A DNA stretch of 64,000 bases from Medicago truncatula (GCF_003473485.1 NC_053045.1:47844494-47908493), one strand, 5' to 3'; counted from the first letter of the stretch, positions 35,084-54,061 are shown. Notes: generated from the sequence alone by a model not told the origin. Numbers and translations: made by a program.

Positions 35084-35833
35084 CTTGCAGAGTTTGTGAT
35101 CAATGAGTATAGGAAAAGATCAATTGGTGTGTTGTAATGAACTCAACTGTTTGAAAATTTTCAACCTAGTATGCGACTTGTATTTCTGTTAGTAAAATTC
35201 GCGCTAAACAAATAGAGATTGACGACGAAGACTAAAAGGAGTCCTACGAAAAATCAAATATCAATAAAGAAAACAAAATTTTTGCAGGGAGTCGGAGACT
35301 AAAAGCAGAATCATCTATGTTTATCGGGACGAAAATCATATTTGAGTGTACTAGAAATAACAATTTTAGTACACAAATTTGATTTTCTATTCATGACAAA
35401 ATTAAATTGGTACATTTCTGCTTCTGAATGAAAAATGCTACAATACTTGGAAGAATTCTTGTACAAACTCACTTTGAATCTAACAATGATAAGAGAAATC
35501 ATTATCCACTACAAAAGTTCAGGCCTCATTTTTTTTTTTTTATCTTTTTTCAACCGACCTTTCTGTTGGCCTTGAAAAGTAAACAAATGTATAAAAATAT
35601 ATAGTATGGTTTATGTGGTGATTTGATAGTAACTTAGTTATATATTTGACTAACCATAATGTCTATGAGACTCCAGTTTTCCACTTTCCTTCTTAACTTC
35701 TGGTTCCAACCCAAGAAAGCCTCTAAAAATACCAGACCTGTCATTGAATGTACAAAGAATATATGGAACCTTGAAACACTGTAACCACAGTAAAACCTTA
35801 AGCTTCTGTTTAAAAAATAGATGCTCCCAAGAA
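35084..35833. other. Intergenic between convergent genes
   Basis: 3' flanks of the cyclin (plus) and the Ca2+-ATPase (minus). AT-rich; nothing else seen. Confidence 0.5.
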
Positions 35834-38800
35834 TCAGACTGGTATCTGCTTTAAGCGAACTGCGATTGGCATGCCCATATATCCAACCCCTAAGCAAAAG
35901 ATCCATTGTACCAAAGATAGAGGTGTTGTATTTGCAAAGGTTCCCAAGTACTCAACTATTATGATTTGGAAGACCACAGTTGCACTGATGACAGCCACGA
36001 ACACATGATTATCCCATATGCCTTTAAAAACGTCTATTTCCTCCATTTCGCGAGAGTTTATCTCATTGAAAACCTGTCGGAACAAAATATATGCCAAGGA
36101 AAATTTATCTTGCAAGCAATGTTATAATCATGGTTATCGGTCTATAATCATGGTTTACCTTTTTCCGAATCGTATTGTATGATACATGATTAATAAATGA
36201 ACCGAGATATGACTTGCATGTATCGTAAAATACTGATAACTATCGTTATAATACAATATAATTTGATTTTCGCTCATTTTTCTATTCATTTTTTCCATAC
36301 ATGGCAAATTGGTTATGGGAACTTATGTCTGTTCAGAAAAAGAGATTGAAGAGGAGTTATTCAGAAGGTTTTCTTTTACCTGACAGAAGACAAATGTGTT
36401 GAAAATGAGTGTGTTTAAGACAATATCAGCATTGGGACCCCTGAGAAAAAAGACCCATTTTCCTACTGACTGAAGAAACCATATGACCACAAACTGATAT
36501 AATGCTTGTCCTAAGATATTCCTCCACATGACATTGTTGATGAAATCTCCTTTCCTTCCCACTGGTTCACGCTTCATCAAATCATCGGTTGGAGGTTCGG
36601 TCGCAAGCGCAAGTGCTCCCAGTGTGTCCATTATCATGTTCACCCACAAAAGTTGAACAGCTGTGAGTGGTGCACTGCCTGAAGATCAAATACACATAAA
36701 CAAAATCATTACCAAATAAAAATGAACTTCCCCATCTTGTAAAATCTATATAAACATATTATCTCATCTTATTAGTATAATTTTCTAACCTGTCATGCAG
36801 GCTGATGTGAAGTTCACTAGCAATGCAACCACATTTACAGTAAGCTGAAACTGCACGAATTTCTGGATATTGATGTAAACGGAACGTCCCCATCTCGCCA
36901 CCGTCACAATTGTGGAGAAATTATCATCCAGAATTATAACATCAGCACTTTCTTTAGCAACCTGCATATTAATAATAAAATTAGCAAAATTTTATGTTCC
37001 TCAATTCATAGTTTTCAAGAATGCTATATGGACAAAGCTAGGCGATTCATATGAATTGCATTTCACTCACCTCAGTTCCAGCAATTCCCATTGCAAGTCC
37101 GATATCAGCTTCATGAAGGGCTGGAGCATCATTTGTTCCATCACCAGTTACAGCCACAACTTCCCCGAACGTTGTTCGAAGCTGTTTCACCAATGTATGT
37201 TTGTCTAAAGGAGATGATCTAGCCATAACCTAAAACAATATAAACATTTTGTTATTTAAAGCACTGACAAATCAACCATTTCCCTCATTATATTAGACAA
37301 ACAGAATCATAGCAGAATGCAGAAACAGAAACAGTTTCAATTGAAGATGTTATTTTGCATATAGGAAATATGAAGCACCTGAATCTTGGGAATGAGTTCA
37401 AACAATTCCTCTTGAGTCTTCTCTCTGAAGTCAGGACCTTCAATAGCTATGCCATCATCTGTTAAAATTCCACATTCCCTAGCTATAGCCTTTGCAGTAT
37501 TAATATTATCTCCTGTAACCATTCTCACCACGATTCCAGCCGAACGACACTCTGCAACAGACTGCTTAACACCGGGGCGAACAGGATCTTTGATACCAAC
37601 AATTCCAATACAAGTATAACCAGAAGCAGGAATCGGATCTTCAGCAGCAAACCCGTTTTCCAATTCCATATAGGCAAGGCAAAGAGTTCTAAGTGCCTCA
37701 TTAGCAAACTGGTTGATAATACTGTTAAGATAATTAGTTGATTCTCCATCAAGAGCAACAACATCGCCGTTCAAGTCAATAACTTTGTCACAAGCTGCCA
37801 GAATTATTTCAGAAGCACCTTTGCAATGAGCTCTTACACTTCCATCAGGTTGCTCCACAACTACTCCCATTCTTTTCTTCTCAGAGTTGAATGGCTCAAC
37901 TTTAACAATTTTGCAAGCTTCTCTCTCAGCCTTAGAATCTCCACCTAGTGACAAACCAAATTCTAATATTGCTGTTTCGGTTGGTGTCCCCAATATCTCG
38001 CGTTTGCCTTTTTTGTTATACACAACCTCGCCTCCAGTGTTATTAAATATCGACTGTAGCAACAATTTCGCAGCAGAATCTGGTATGTCAGACGACGAAC
38101 TAGAATTGCTAACTTCTTTGCTATTCATACAAATGCATGTTTTCACAACCGTCATTCGGTTGGTTGTTAGTGTACCGGTTTTGTCGCTACATATAGTTGT
38201 TGCTGATCCCATAGTTTCACAAGCTGCTAAATGCCTAACCAAGGCTTTATCATTCATCATTTTCTTCATTGCAAATGCAAGACTCAATGTTACAGCTAAT
38301 GGTAAACCCTCGGGAACAGCAACGACGACGATTGTAACCGCAATAGCAAAGTATTCCAACATCTCCATTGCATTGTCACCAGTCCATCTCCAGAAGTTTC
38401 CTTCTCGGATTTTGTGGCTCAAGTGTCCTTTAACCAAAACAGTAAAGGTTATCACGGCAAAGACTAGTCCTATTTTTCCAATAATGGTTGCCACTCCATT
38501 CAGTTTCACCTGCAAAGGTGTTTCATCGTCTCCACCTTCGCTAAGAGTTGCCATCAATTTACCCCATTGAGTCCTCATTCCAACAGTGGTAACCAACATA
38601 GTGCACGATCCATCTTGGACTTTTGTTCCTGAGAGAAGAAATGGATTTTGTGTAGTCACCATTATTGGCTCACTCTCGCCGGTTAAACTTGATTCATCAA
38701 TCAACACTGAAAATCCGGAAACAAACAGTCCATCTGCAGGTACTTGGTCTCCAATGTTAAGATGAACAATATCACCGGGAAGTAAATTGTATATCGACAT

Positions 38801-40780
38801 TTTCTGCCTGTAGCCGTTTCTCGTAACTTGAATAGAAATCTTTTTCTTCTCCTTGTCTAAATCCTTAAACTGTAACGATTGGCGATAATCACTTGTTGCT
38901 GTCACAAAGACAACAAGTAAGATACTTGCAACTATTCCAAGACCATCATGAGCTCCTTTCGGCCATCCTTCAGTCAATACGCCCACTATCAGAGAAACAA
39001 AAGCACACACTCCAAGGATCATGAGGGTCATGTCTTGAAGAGCTTCATAAACATAAATCCAGAAGCTTCGAAGTTCAGTTTCGGCAAATTTGTTGATGCC
39101 AAAAAGCTCTTGTCTCCTATGTCGCGATTCAGAATCGCCACCTAGTCCCGTGGTGGTTGATGTTGAAATCTTTTCTGCAATGCCATCAACTCCACCATGA
39201 AACTTGAGTTTCTTTACATCGTGGCCTTCCACAATAGACCCCAATTCTTCAGCACAGATTTGGAAACCTGCAGCTTTAACATCATCTGGTACAACGTAGT
39301 CGCTCGGTTGAACACCTGCAGGGTGTAAAATCAATTAGAGTAAACAAATTGATTCATAAAGTAAACCTTTTAGAATGATTCTTATGAATCTTGCCTTGTA
39401 TAAATTGAAATGCGGCTTTGGAAACCAACACCGCAACCCTTAGCTTCTCCTGCATTAAGGATAATAAGAAATTGAGAATCCATAAGATCACAACCTTTCC
39501 TTCTATGAGGTATTATTGTAAGGACACAATAGAAGAATCACATTGTTTACAAGTATTGTCTAAACAAAAATGGTCCTTTTATTCTAACACTAAGCAACAT
39601 TTACTAACAAAAAAAAAAAAAAAGAGAAACACAATTAGAGTAATCTGGAACTATGCTTTGAAATTCACCAACCAATCATGAAATCAATGAAACAAGGGAG
39701 GCAATGCAATGATCAAGTAACATCATTTTTCAAAAGAAATATTTCTTTTTTCAAAAACATATTGTCCTAATATCTTAATTATACTCCCTTTCTTATCCAA
39801 ATTTTAGAAACTAAAGGCATATCAATTTCAATTTAATACTAATCAGAGTTTAATACATCCAGGACAAAAATTAGGAAACAAAGAAACCCGACTTAGTGCA
39901 TCTTTGAATTAATGGCAAGTTTGGCGGAAATCACATTATATAATTGTGATTTCACAAAAGTTACACTTTTGAGCTTCCATAAAATCACAATGTCATCATA
40001 ATTTCATAAACTAAGTGTATGTTCAGATGACAAATTTGACCAAATGTCGGTGATAATGTGATTTCGTCAAAGCTCCAAAATGTAACTTCTTCCAAAATCA
40101 TGGTGGCTCACCGTGATTCTGCTGTCATTCTCACCGTGAATCCAAACATGCATATATATTCTACGGTACAAATAAAGAGTTATTTACCGGTACAAATTGA
40201 GGTGTACCGGTACTTCTGCTTCAAATATTTACAATTTAACGATTATTTTATGAAATAAAGAGTTATTTATCAATATTTATATTTTATAAGACATCATTTT
40301 ATAAGAGTAAACATCATTTCTTTGTTTATAAGAATCATATTAAATTTTTAACATTTTTTCATAAAAAATAATAAATATTCTTTGTTATATGTAACAAAAA
40401 TTCAAAAATGTAAATTTTATTTCGTCGACACTTTCGGTAACTAAGATCTAATTATTGTAATTGTTAATGATTGAAAACAATTCTTTTTCTTCGAAAAAAT
40501 AATTTGTTTCAATATGAATTTGATGATTTGGTGTACCGGTACATTCAAATTTTTGCCATAGAATTTGCCATATATATATATATATATATAATTTATGAGA
40601 GACCTGATTGGTGCGACGCATAGCAGCAGCTTCGTAACGTTTGGAGATGTTGGCAGTGAAACGAAATCGTCTCTTGGGATTCTTTACAACACCGCATAGT
40701 TTCCTCCATTTTTCAAGAGCTTCGTCGGTAGAATTCTTGGACTTTACACCTCCAAAATTCTCATTTAAATAACTCTCCAT
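35834..40780 (-). CDS. ACA: Autoinhibited P-type Ca2+-ATPase (ACA1/2/7 group)
   Basis: P2B-type calcium pump that removes Ca2+ from the cytosol, opened by calmodulin. Seven exons on the minus strand: 40,780-40,604; 39,449-39,395; 39,315-37,379; 37,229-37,071; 36,961-36,790; 36,678-36,380; 36,073-35,834. They total 1,012 residues, as expected for the group. N-terminus MESYLNENF then the autoinhibitory calmodulin-binding segment [20 protein letters not shown] (about 25-55). Catalytic motifs: [14 protein letters not shown] in TM4, phosphorylation site [10 protein letters not shown] (Asp near 455), [16 protein letters not shown]. Ten membrane segments are implied. The second intron uses a GC donor (AAG/GCAAGA); reading through it would hit a stop. 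A TATATAAT lies on the minus strand near 40,829. Closest in pattern to Arabidopsis ACA2 (ER) and ACA1; location cannot be decided from sequence. Confidence 0.95.
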
Positions 40781-41610
40781 AACGCTTTTGATAAACTTTC
40801 CTCTCTTTAATGTTTGTTATTATTATATAAGTGTTTCAATTCTCATGTTAAGTAACGGTGTAACAACAATCAGTAGTAACATTCTTAGAAATTGTTACTA
40901 TTAAGGTTATGGTTTTTTTGTTGGTTTGAAAGAAAAAGAAGTGAGTGACGTGTGAACCTCGTAAAAGACAGAAGGAATAGGTTAGTTAGTTAGTTAGAGT
41001 AAAAGGAAGAGAAATGAGTGTGGATCCGAAATTTAGTTTGTGTTGTGTTTGAGAATAAATAACGGTCTTTTATTTCGGGAAACAAGTACGGATGAACGAA
41101 ATTGGCGGGGTCAACGAACCAACAACACCTAAACCTATAGTATTTTTTTAAGTTAATTAAATTAAAAAATTGTCAAATATTGATTTTTGACATATTTCCA
41201 ATTCTTTTAGATAATATATATTATTCAAAACATTGTTCACGTTAAATGTATTGATAAATGTACATTTTTAATTATTCACTTTGTGTTGGCTAATTCTTAT
41301 TTTATAATGGAATGAGCCGTAAAAAAAGCATGAAAAAAATTATTTAGGTTTTTTGGCTCAATGAAATTGGCCTATCAAAAAATGGATTGCATTTAGAGAT
41401 TAAGAACAATCCCTGTGTTGGAAATTTATGGAATATACACACACATACAATTGTACACAACTATTTTCTATATCTTTTTTTTGAATAATCTATTTTTTTT
41501 GGTACATAATAATCTTATTTTCTATATTTAAATGTTAAAGAATACAACATGAATATGAAAACTAAAATTAGAATAAACATAAATTCCATAAATATAAAAG
41601 TTAATTCTAT
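40781..41610. other. Intergenic, Ca2+-ATPase 5' flank
   Basis: AT-rich with a short GTTAGTTAGTTAGTTAG run near 40,983. The presumed promoter of the minus-strand pump; no further feature. Confidence 0.5.
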
Positions 41611-41622
41611 AATTGATATATC

Positions 41623-43003
41623 TATGGAGCAGCATATGGAGTTCCCAAGACCTTATCAAGTTGGGTTATAGACGAAAAATAGACAATGGTTCCCAAATAA
41701 ATGTTTGGTCGTCACCTTCGATTCAATCCCTTCCTGCACTAAAACCATCAATCATTCCTCTTGCTCATTTGAACTCACTGCTGGTATATATATGACTTAT
41801 TGAACCCGAATTTGAATCAATGGAACAATGATATTATCAATCTCGTTTCCTCTGTTACAGAAGTTGTTGTCATCACTTCTATCCCTCTCCACACACGTAA
41901 TATGCAAGACACTCGCATTTGGGCTCGCTCCCTGGACGGTTTATACACTGTTAAATCGGTGTACATGTTATGAATTTAGAAGCAAATTCAACAACGCAAC
42001 CATCATACACATCTCACAATTGGACTCGGTTTTTGAAGTAGTGGATTCCACCAAGAATTCGAACACATCTTTGGCGTTTGGCTCACAATTGCCTTCCCAC
42101 TTGTTCTAGCCCAATTCAAAAGGAGTTACTTATTGATGATTCATGTGTGCACTATGAAGAGCAAGCTGAAACACATTCACATTTTCTTCGTTTGTCCAAA
42201 AGCGATGAAATATTGGGAGTTACTTCGGTTGGATAGTATGTTCGAGACATATTATGTAATATTGATGACTTTATTAGTCTATAATTTGATTTTTTTGACA
42301 TGTTACAAGTTCATCAACAAGCAACAACATCAATGATTTTATGGAGCTTTTGGGAAAGCCGTAATTCTAAGTTTTGGGAAGGCGTTGACACGTTCCCCTC
42401 TCACATTATCTAGCATGTCAACAACACACACTTCACGAATGGTGTTGTATGCAAAAAGCAAGGCAATCAACTCGGAGTACACACCAATAAGTCTCGTGGA
42501 TAAAACGGCCCAATTCTACGGTTAAATGTAACGTGGATTGCACACTCTATAGTAACAATTCTATTACAGGATTTGGCTCTTATATTCGAGACTCATCGGG
42601 AGCACTACTAATAGGTGTCTCAAATTGCACTGTTTTTACCTCTACTTCTTCAAGAGCTGAGGCATCAGGTTTATTTGAGGCTATAAAGTTTTCTATTAAC
42701 CAAGACATACCTTCTGATGTTTGAATTTGATTGTAAATTTGTTGTCGATAATATTAACTCTCATTCTACTCCAAATAACAAGATAATTGATATCATTACT
42801 AGATGTAAGGATCTATTATCATCTCACAATACCTTTATTGTGAGTTATGTCAGAAGACAAACAAATAAAGTTATTCATAATATAGCTAGATCCTCCTTAT
42901 CTCATCCTGACCCTCATATTTTCTATGTTGTACCCTCTTATTTATACCAGTTAATTATTAATGAAATGATCTAGCTTACTTTTGCTATAAAAAAAAAAAA
43001 GAC
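41623..43003 (+). mobile_element. 5'-truncated LINE (zf-RVT plus RNase H) with TSD
   Basis: Plus-strand remnant of ORF2: LIKLGYRRKIDNGSQINVWS, then zf-RVT traces (CVHYEEQAETHSHF and FVCPKAMKYWELL in shifted frames), then an RNase H domain reading VDCTLYSNNSITGFGSYIRD, SSRAEASGLFEAIKF, EFDCKFVVDNINS and RRQTNKVIHNIARSSL, stop at about 42,974. Several frameshifts and stops. A poly(A) run ends near 43,000. The duplication AATTGATATATC lies at 41,611-41,622 and 43,004-43,015. Reverse transcriptase absent through 5' truncation. Confidence 0.88.
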
Positions 43004-43015
43004 AATTGATATATC

Positions 43016-44179
43016 ACTTAGAAAACAGAATCCTTTCAATTATATTTATATATTGTATAAATGTATATATCTATAAAAGATAATTGATATATCACTTAAA
43101 AGATATATCACTTATATTATATTAATATATTTTATAAAGAAGAATCTTTTCAATATTTATAAAGAAGACATCAGAAAGCATTGACTAATGACATTTTATC
43201 ACGCATTTTATATTGATAAATGTACTTTTTGTATGAATGGATGCAGTTTACCTCTTGAGCAACGGCGTTGTGGCTTGATGTCAGGGTTGTATTTAAAATA
43301 GGGTGAAGAGGGTGACTATTCTAGACCCCAAAAATTAAGTATGAAATTGGGGCCTAAAAAAATAGTTTAGGGGTTTAATAAGCAAAAAAATCAAAAACAA
43401 AAAAACTTAAATTCTAAAGGATGGTGTTGTTGTTAGTAATGAGATTAGTCCTTTATTTTCCCATTTAGAATTTATCATATGATGTTACTAAAGGGAGTTC
43501 AAATTCCTAATTTACAACAGCAAAGTAGCAGCATATAACAAAAAAGAAAGGCACCCGAAACAGAGTTGCAACAACATCGTAAAGAGAAAGAAGAAAAAGA
43601 GTTCGAACGACAACTTTGTCGGCGAGCATGGTTATGTTATTTTATTTGTTTTGTTTTATTATTTTATTGTATAATATTGCGGCGAAAAGGTACATCTCGT
43701 AATTATAAAAGGAAAAAAAAAATAAAATGTCTGCTGGATTTAAATTTGTTTCTAAAGAAGTAGAAGAGCATTCAAATAATGATGAAATGATCGTAAAAAA
43801 AGATAATCTTGAACAATCTAATCATATAACATATTGATGTGGACACAATTATTAATGAATATATAAAAGTACTCATGAGAATTGTTTTGTACGAACATTG
43901 AATATTAAATAAAACTTCGATGTTTTTTGTATGAAATCTGATGATTTTATTAGATCATTTTTTAACGCAATAAAAGTTATCATTTTCAAACAAATAATTT
44001 TTACACTATAAGAATTCAATTTTTTTATACTCATTAGCTAACACCCAATTTTTAGATTCGCCTTGGGCAACCAAAATATACGAAACGGATGTTTGATACG
44101 AGTTGCTAGAGGAATTAAAAGGTCACCTGCCATTAGAAGTCATTAAATTTATTTAGTTTAATGGTTGAAATAAATAACC
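43016..44179. other. Intergenic with local repeats
   Basis: GATATATCACTTA recurs at about 43,010, 43,087 and 43,107, a decayed local repeat. A basic frame near 43,690 (KGTSRNYKRKKK) faintly recalls the start of hAT-type proteins but is too short to call. Confidence 0.4.
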
Positions 44180-44993
44180 TGTAAAGCCCCGATACTTTAA
44201 AATGGATGATGTTCCGATACTTCTCGATACGTATCCGGAGAGTATCCGAATATTAAATTTTATTTTTTTAAAAAATAATTATCCGATACTTTCCGATACG
44301 TCCCGGATACGCGAAGGATACTTCTATTTGTTACGATACGCACAGATAAGTGTGTTTTTTTATATTATTTTGATTTCTGTTTTTTTTGTAATTGAGCTAA
44401 TAGAGTTGTCTTTGGATGAACCAGATTTGGAAGCTAGTTTGTATCTTGTTGATGGAAATGGAGGAGAGGATATTGAGACGATTAATGTTAACTAAAATAA
44501 CTTAATTCTTGAATACTGATGTGTTCTTTTTTCGATATAGTGCTTCTTTTTTAGATCGATATAGTATAGCACTAACAATGTTCTTTTTAGATATAGTATA
44601 ACACCGATGATGCTCTTTTTGGTATATATTGTGTATGTAATTGACTAATCACCACTCTCTTAATCGTCAATATTATTTATATTTATGTCGATGTGTTACG
44701 AGCCTATGATTGATTTCTTGTGTTTGTTAATATATTTGCATATTAAAAAATGGTTGTAATACGACACCTAGTCTAGCATTCCTTGTGCTGATTAGGATTC
44801 ACTGTGATTTTAATAAATTTCATTTTAGTTTCTTAAAAAAAAAAAGGCTATAATTATATTGTGCATTTAATTATATATTTTTTTTATTAACGTATCCCAG
44901 CCGTATCGTATCTTGATTTTTGAAATTTTTTCGTATCAGCGTATCGGTGCAGTATCGTATCCGTATCGTATCTCGTATTCGGACTTCACAGAA
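44180..44993. mobile_element. Element with inverted GATAC/GTATC subterminal arrays
   Basis: Left end, 44,190-44,340, carries about eight GATAC motifs (CCGATACTT, CGATACGTATCC, CGGATACGCG). Right end, 44,890-44,985, carries about nine GTATC motifs in the opposite sense (CGTATCGTATC). Short possible ends: CTGTAAAGCCCCGATAC left, complementary GTATTCGGACTTCACAG right, imperfect. Between them the plus strand ends a frame with LIELSLDEPDLEASLYLVDG, like the acidic tail after a hAT transposase dimerisation domain. Inverted arrays are what transposase-binding subterminal repeats look like. No duplication found. Superfamily is an inference. Confidence 0.5.
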
Positions 44994-45326
44994 TGAAATT
45001 TGAATAAAGTCAAAAGAGTTACCCTCAAAGTCAAAAAGACTAAAACATAATACATGAAAGTGTCAAGGCAAACATCTAATTTTATAAAGAAATTACATGA
45101 ATGCGTCACCTAAATTAGGCAAGCATTTAATTTCATTCATAAAATAATTTTACTTTTACACAATTACACATGAAATTTTACTATCTTTGTCAAAAAAAAT
45201 AATATTGGATTAACCGAAATTATTATTAAAAAAAATTATTCTTTATGTATCTAATTTTAATTATTAAATGAAATTATTAGATTAAAAGATATAGACTGTT
45301 AGTGTTTGCTTAGACTAACATCCTAT

Positions 45327-45417
45327 TGTGCTTGTGAGCTTAGTTTAGTTGGTGGAAAAAATACATAATATATATGCAAGGTTCGAGATTCAAACTCTGA
45401 TCCCCACAACAAAAAAT
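45327..45417 (+). mobile_element. Short tRNA-like SINE with 14-bp TSD
   Basis: 91 bp with an A-box-like GAGCTTAGTTTAGTTGGTGG, a B-box-like GGTTCGAGATTCAAACTC and a CCCCACAAC-A(n) end. A perfect 14-bp duplication GACTAACATCCTAT lies at 45,313-45,326 and 45,418-45,431. The layout is that of a tRNA-derived SINE mobilised by a LINE. Confidence 0.85.
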
Positions 45418-45615
45418 GACTAACATCCTATCACAATTTTTTCAATTTTTTACTCGTCTAGTCTTCTGTCTCAATTCTTACATGTCTTCACAAGGATCTC
45501 ATCAAAATAAAATATAAAAGTAAAATTTTAATTATATCAATATTTGTACGCTATTGAAATTGATTTAAATAACTATATTAAATAAAAGCTTAAATTTGGT
45601 CCTCATTTTTTTAAA

Positions 45616-45656
45616 AACAAATAAAGTCTTTTTTCTAAAGGAACAAATAAAGTCTT
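45616..45656. repeat. Micro-insertion flanked by 15-bp direct repeats
   Basis: AACAAATAAAGTCTT at 45,616-45,630 and 45,642-45,656, perfect, around TTTTCTAAAGG (11 nt). Confidence 0.75.
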
Positions 45657-46174
45657 TGACCACCACTTTAAAAAAACCGGTTTATGTTGTTTCTTTCGTT
45701 GTTTTCTTGTTTATGTTTCCCTTTTCTATACATATTTTTGTAACTCTTTGTTCTTTTCTGGTATACCTTGTGTTAGGAAGGACATTTTGATTGAGTAATA
45801 TATTTCATTTTAACCTCTTTAAAAAAAATGTGTTCTACTCTATCCATCTCAAATATAAATTGTTTTGAACATTTCATAATATTATGAAATGTAATCAATT
45901 GTATAAATATTGTGAGTTTTTTTACCAAATTGTCCTTAATAAATGATATTAATAAGATAAATTAAAGAATTAAAAAAATAAAATAAATGACTAACATTAT
46001 AATAGAAAAAAGTAACATCAATGTTTCATCTGTATTATAAAACGACTTATAATTTAATTTTTTTTTTCCTTTTCAAAACAACTTATATTTTGATATGAAA
46101 AAGTATGATTTATGGTATTTAATTCCTCAAATAGATAAATGACAAAATTCATAATATCTTGTTCAACTGCTAAT

Positions 46175-46218
46175 AAATGACGAAATTAATTTTTTTTTAA
46201 GAAGAAATGACGAAATTA
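46175..46218. repeat. Micro-insertion flanked by 14-bp direct repeats
   Basis: AAATGACGAAATTA at 46,175-46,188 and 46,205-46,218, perfect, around ATTTTTTTTTAAGAAG. Confidence 0.75.
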
Positions 46219-46410
46219 TTTGGTGGACGTGGTTGGAATTAAAAAAAAATTCTTATGGCACCAACCAAATATCAATGAAAACTCAATAACAGAAAACGGT
46301 TACGGAATCAAAAACTCAATAGTCAAATCTTCCTCACCATTTCCTTCAAACTCTTAATTCTTCAATCACTATAAACATTTTGCCGCCTAATTCTTCTTCC
46401 TCCGCCGTAA

Positions 46411-52167
<5,757 letters not shown>

Positions 52168-53400
52168 CTTTTCTTTAGAGGGGCCTTTCTTTTTTGTTTG
52201 CTATAATGGGGTTTTAAAGGGTCCTTTCTCGTAGCCTGTAGTTAAATTGTGTTGTAGATTTTGGCACATAAAAAGTTGTTCCTTCCAGCTGCAAGGAAAT
52301 CATCGTTTCCTGCACATCTGCTTCTGTACTAAATCATAAGATGGAGAGCCATGGGGAAGGATTTATAAGTTGGTGCTGATTGACATAAGCACATAGGAAG
52401 AAAGGATTTAGTATATGTGATTTGTGTCTTTTAGCCAATATTGGATGTTTGGAATGTATAGCGCTGTGTAGGTATGCAACTAGGGAGTTCTTATGATTTC
52501 TGTGTGGTACCGATGCCTGGTACTGCATAGGGATTGAGATTATATTGAGATACATGAAATGTACTAGTAAATTATTCTTCAAAGTTAACTAGCATTGGTT
52601 GACTACTCTTAAAAAAAAAAAACTTTGAGTTGACTTTTACACCTTTGAAAATTGTCTAGCTAATAATTCAAAATGCTATAGTGGATAGGAAGTTAGTTTT
52701 TAACAAAAAAATAAAATATTGTTCTTAGAGGAGATCCCGAGTTTGGGGTGCTGTTGAAATGGTGAACAAAAGTACTTATGCTTTGGTAAGCCTTACTACT
52801 TTCTTGGTTCTTGTTTATTGGCATTGAAGTTTGAACAACACAGTAATAACCTGTTTGTTTGTACCATGACAAGAGTGTGGGCGTGCGTTGTATGCGAAGA
52901 TACACTTTGCAACTTCTATTTTCACATCAAAATTTGTCTTGAAACATGAAAATCAAAACATGGCCATAGTTCCAAACCATACAAAGACAGTCAGGAAGTG
53001 CAGAATCAATAGTTATGAAATCAAGATCAGTAAAGAAAATTAATAAATTAGAATGCATTCATTGCTAAGAGCGTTATGTTCTCAAAAGGGCATGAATGAA
53101 AAAATTCAAGGATGATATATGTTGTTTTAAAGCCTTGCCTATCGTGAGCATTGAACATGTTACGTCACTCAACAAATTTTCCCAGTGTTTGACTGTTTGG
53201 TTTGAAAAAATGACTGACTCGTAGGTTGAACTGGTTGATGGTCTGCCATCTTCACTTATCTAGTCTAGAAGAAGAAAAGAAAATTGGGTGTAGTATTAAC
53301 AAGAAAAGCTTCCGTAACAATTCATCTCATACCATATCACTTATAAATAAAAATTTAATAAGATTTGCTAAATGATTAAGAGTGAGTTCCTGGAGTACTA
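52168..53400. other. Intergenic, APS kinase 3' flank
   Basis: Probable 3' UTR sequence just after the stop, then AT-rich DNA. No further gene seen. Confidence 0.5.
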
Positions 53401-53407
53401 GTTTACA

Positions 53408-53620
53408 TCAGAAAGAGGCAAAAAATACAATATCACCTCGTCTTTGCATATGATTATAAGCAGACAAAAAGCAGAGAACAAATGGCATGGTTACAGACAC
53501 GGTAGCAGACATGACAATATGAAAAGTATTAGACCATCTCCTTTCTTGAAGAGCCCAACGTGTATTGACAAAGTGAGTAACACTATCCACCATCATTGCT
53601 ACCACATTTTTTATCATCAT
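53408..53620 (-). CDS. Possible small membrane protein, 70 aa
   Basis: Unrecognised. A single-exon frame from ATG 53,620 with a mid-length hydrophobic stretch (FHIVMSATVSVTMPFVLCFL, about residues 36-55) and polar ends including TRWALQERRW. Support: a TATA-like TTTATAAA at 53,743-53,750 on the minus strand, about 125 bp upstream, and a CT/AT-rich leader between them. Against: another ATG out of frame lies just before it, and I know no homologue. Could be a chance frame. Confidence 0.35.
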   Translation of the reverse strand: MMIKNVVAMMVDSVTHFVNTRWALQERRWSNTFHIVMSATVSVTMPFVLCFLSAYNHMQRRGDIVFFASF

Positions 53621-54061
53621 TGAACATCAATGTGTGCTTGTTGAAGAGGAATAAGGAATATTGTTGTGATGATGATTGAGAAAAGTTAAGTATAATAAAG
53701 GAAGAGAATCGATTCTAGGTTTGTGCTTACGGGAACTGGCAGTTTATAAAGAGACGTTGTTTCCGGGATGTTTCCTCAATTTTATCTTTTGTTTTTGAGG
53801 GAAACGGTTTTTTTTTTTAGAGTAACTTATACAAGGGGAGGTTATTTATTATCAATAATTTCATGTAAGTGACGAGGATGCTTGTTGGATAAATCAAAGC
53901 AGAAACAATTTCAGTACAATTTGTTTTCAAATTTTAGGAAAAATTTGTTTTAAATTCGGCTACGGTTTAAATTTAAAAAGAATTTGTTTCAAGTTTACTA
54001 GATTTATCCAATTAATTGTTTTGATTCAAGAGGATGAGGATGAGAGTTTTATTCTAAAATA

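Larger units (their letters stand above)
45432..46410. other. Intergenic, APS kinase 5' flank
   Basis: AT-rich. MITE-type phrases (CTACTCTATCCATCTCAAATATAA near 45,836) and two micro-insertions. CTATAAAC at 46,369 is a weak TATA candidate only about 40 bp before the ATG. Confidence 0.45.

Noticed and set aside
37887-38570. 227-codon plus-strand open frame
   Set aside because: Exactly antisense to exon 3 of the Ca2+-ATPase, whose motifs are unmistakable; composition is the mirror of the pump.
37337-39334. Ca2+-ATPase starting at the first codon of this long frame
   Set aside because: The first residues are intron read-through; joining to the two upstream exons restores the calmodulin-binding N-terminus and the exact family length.
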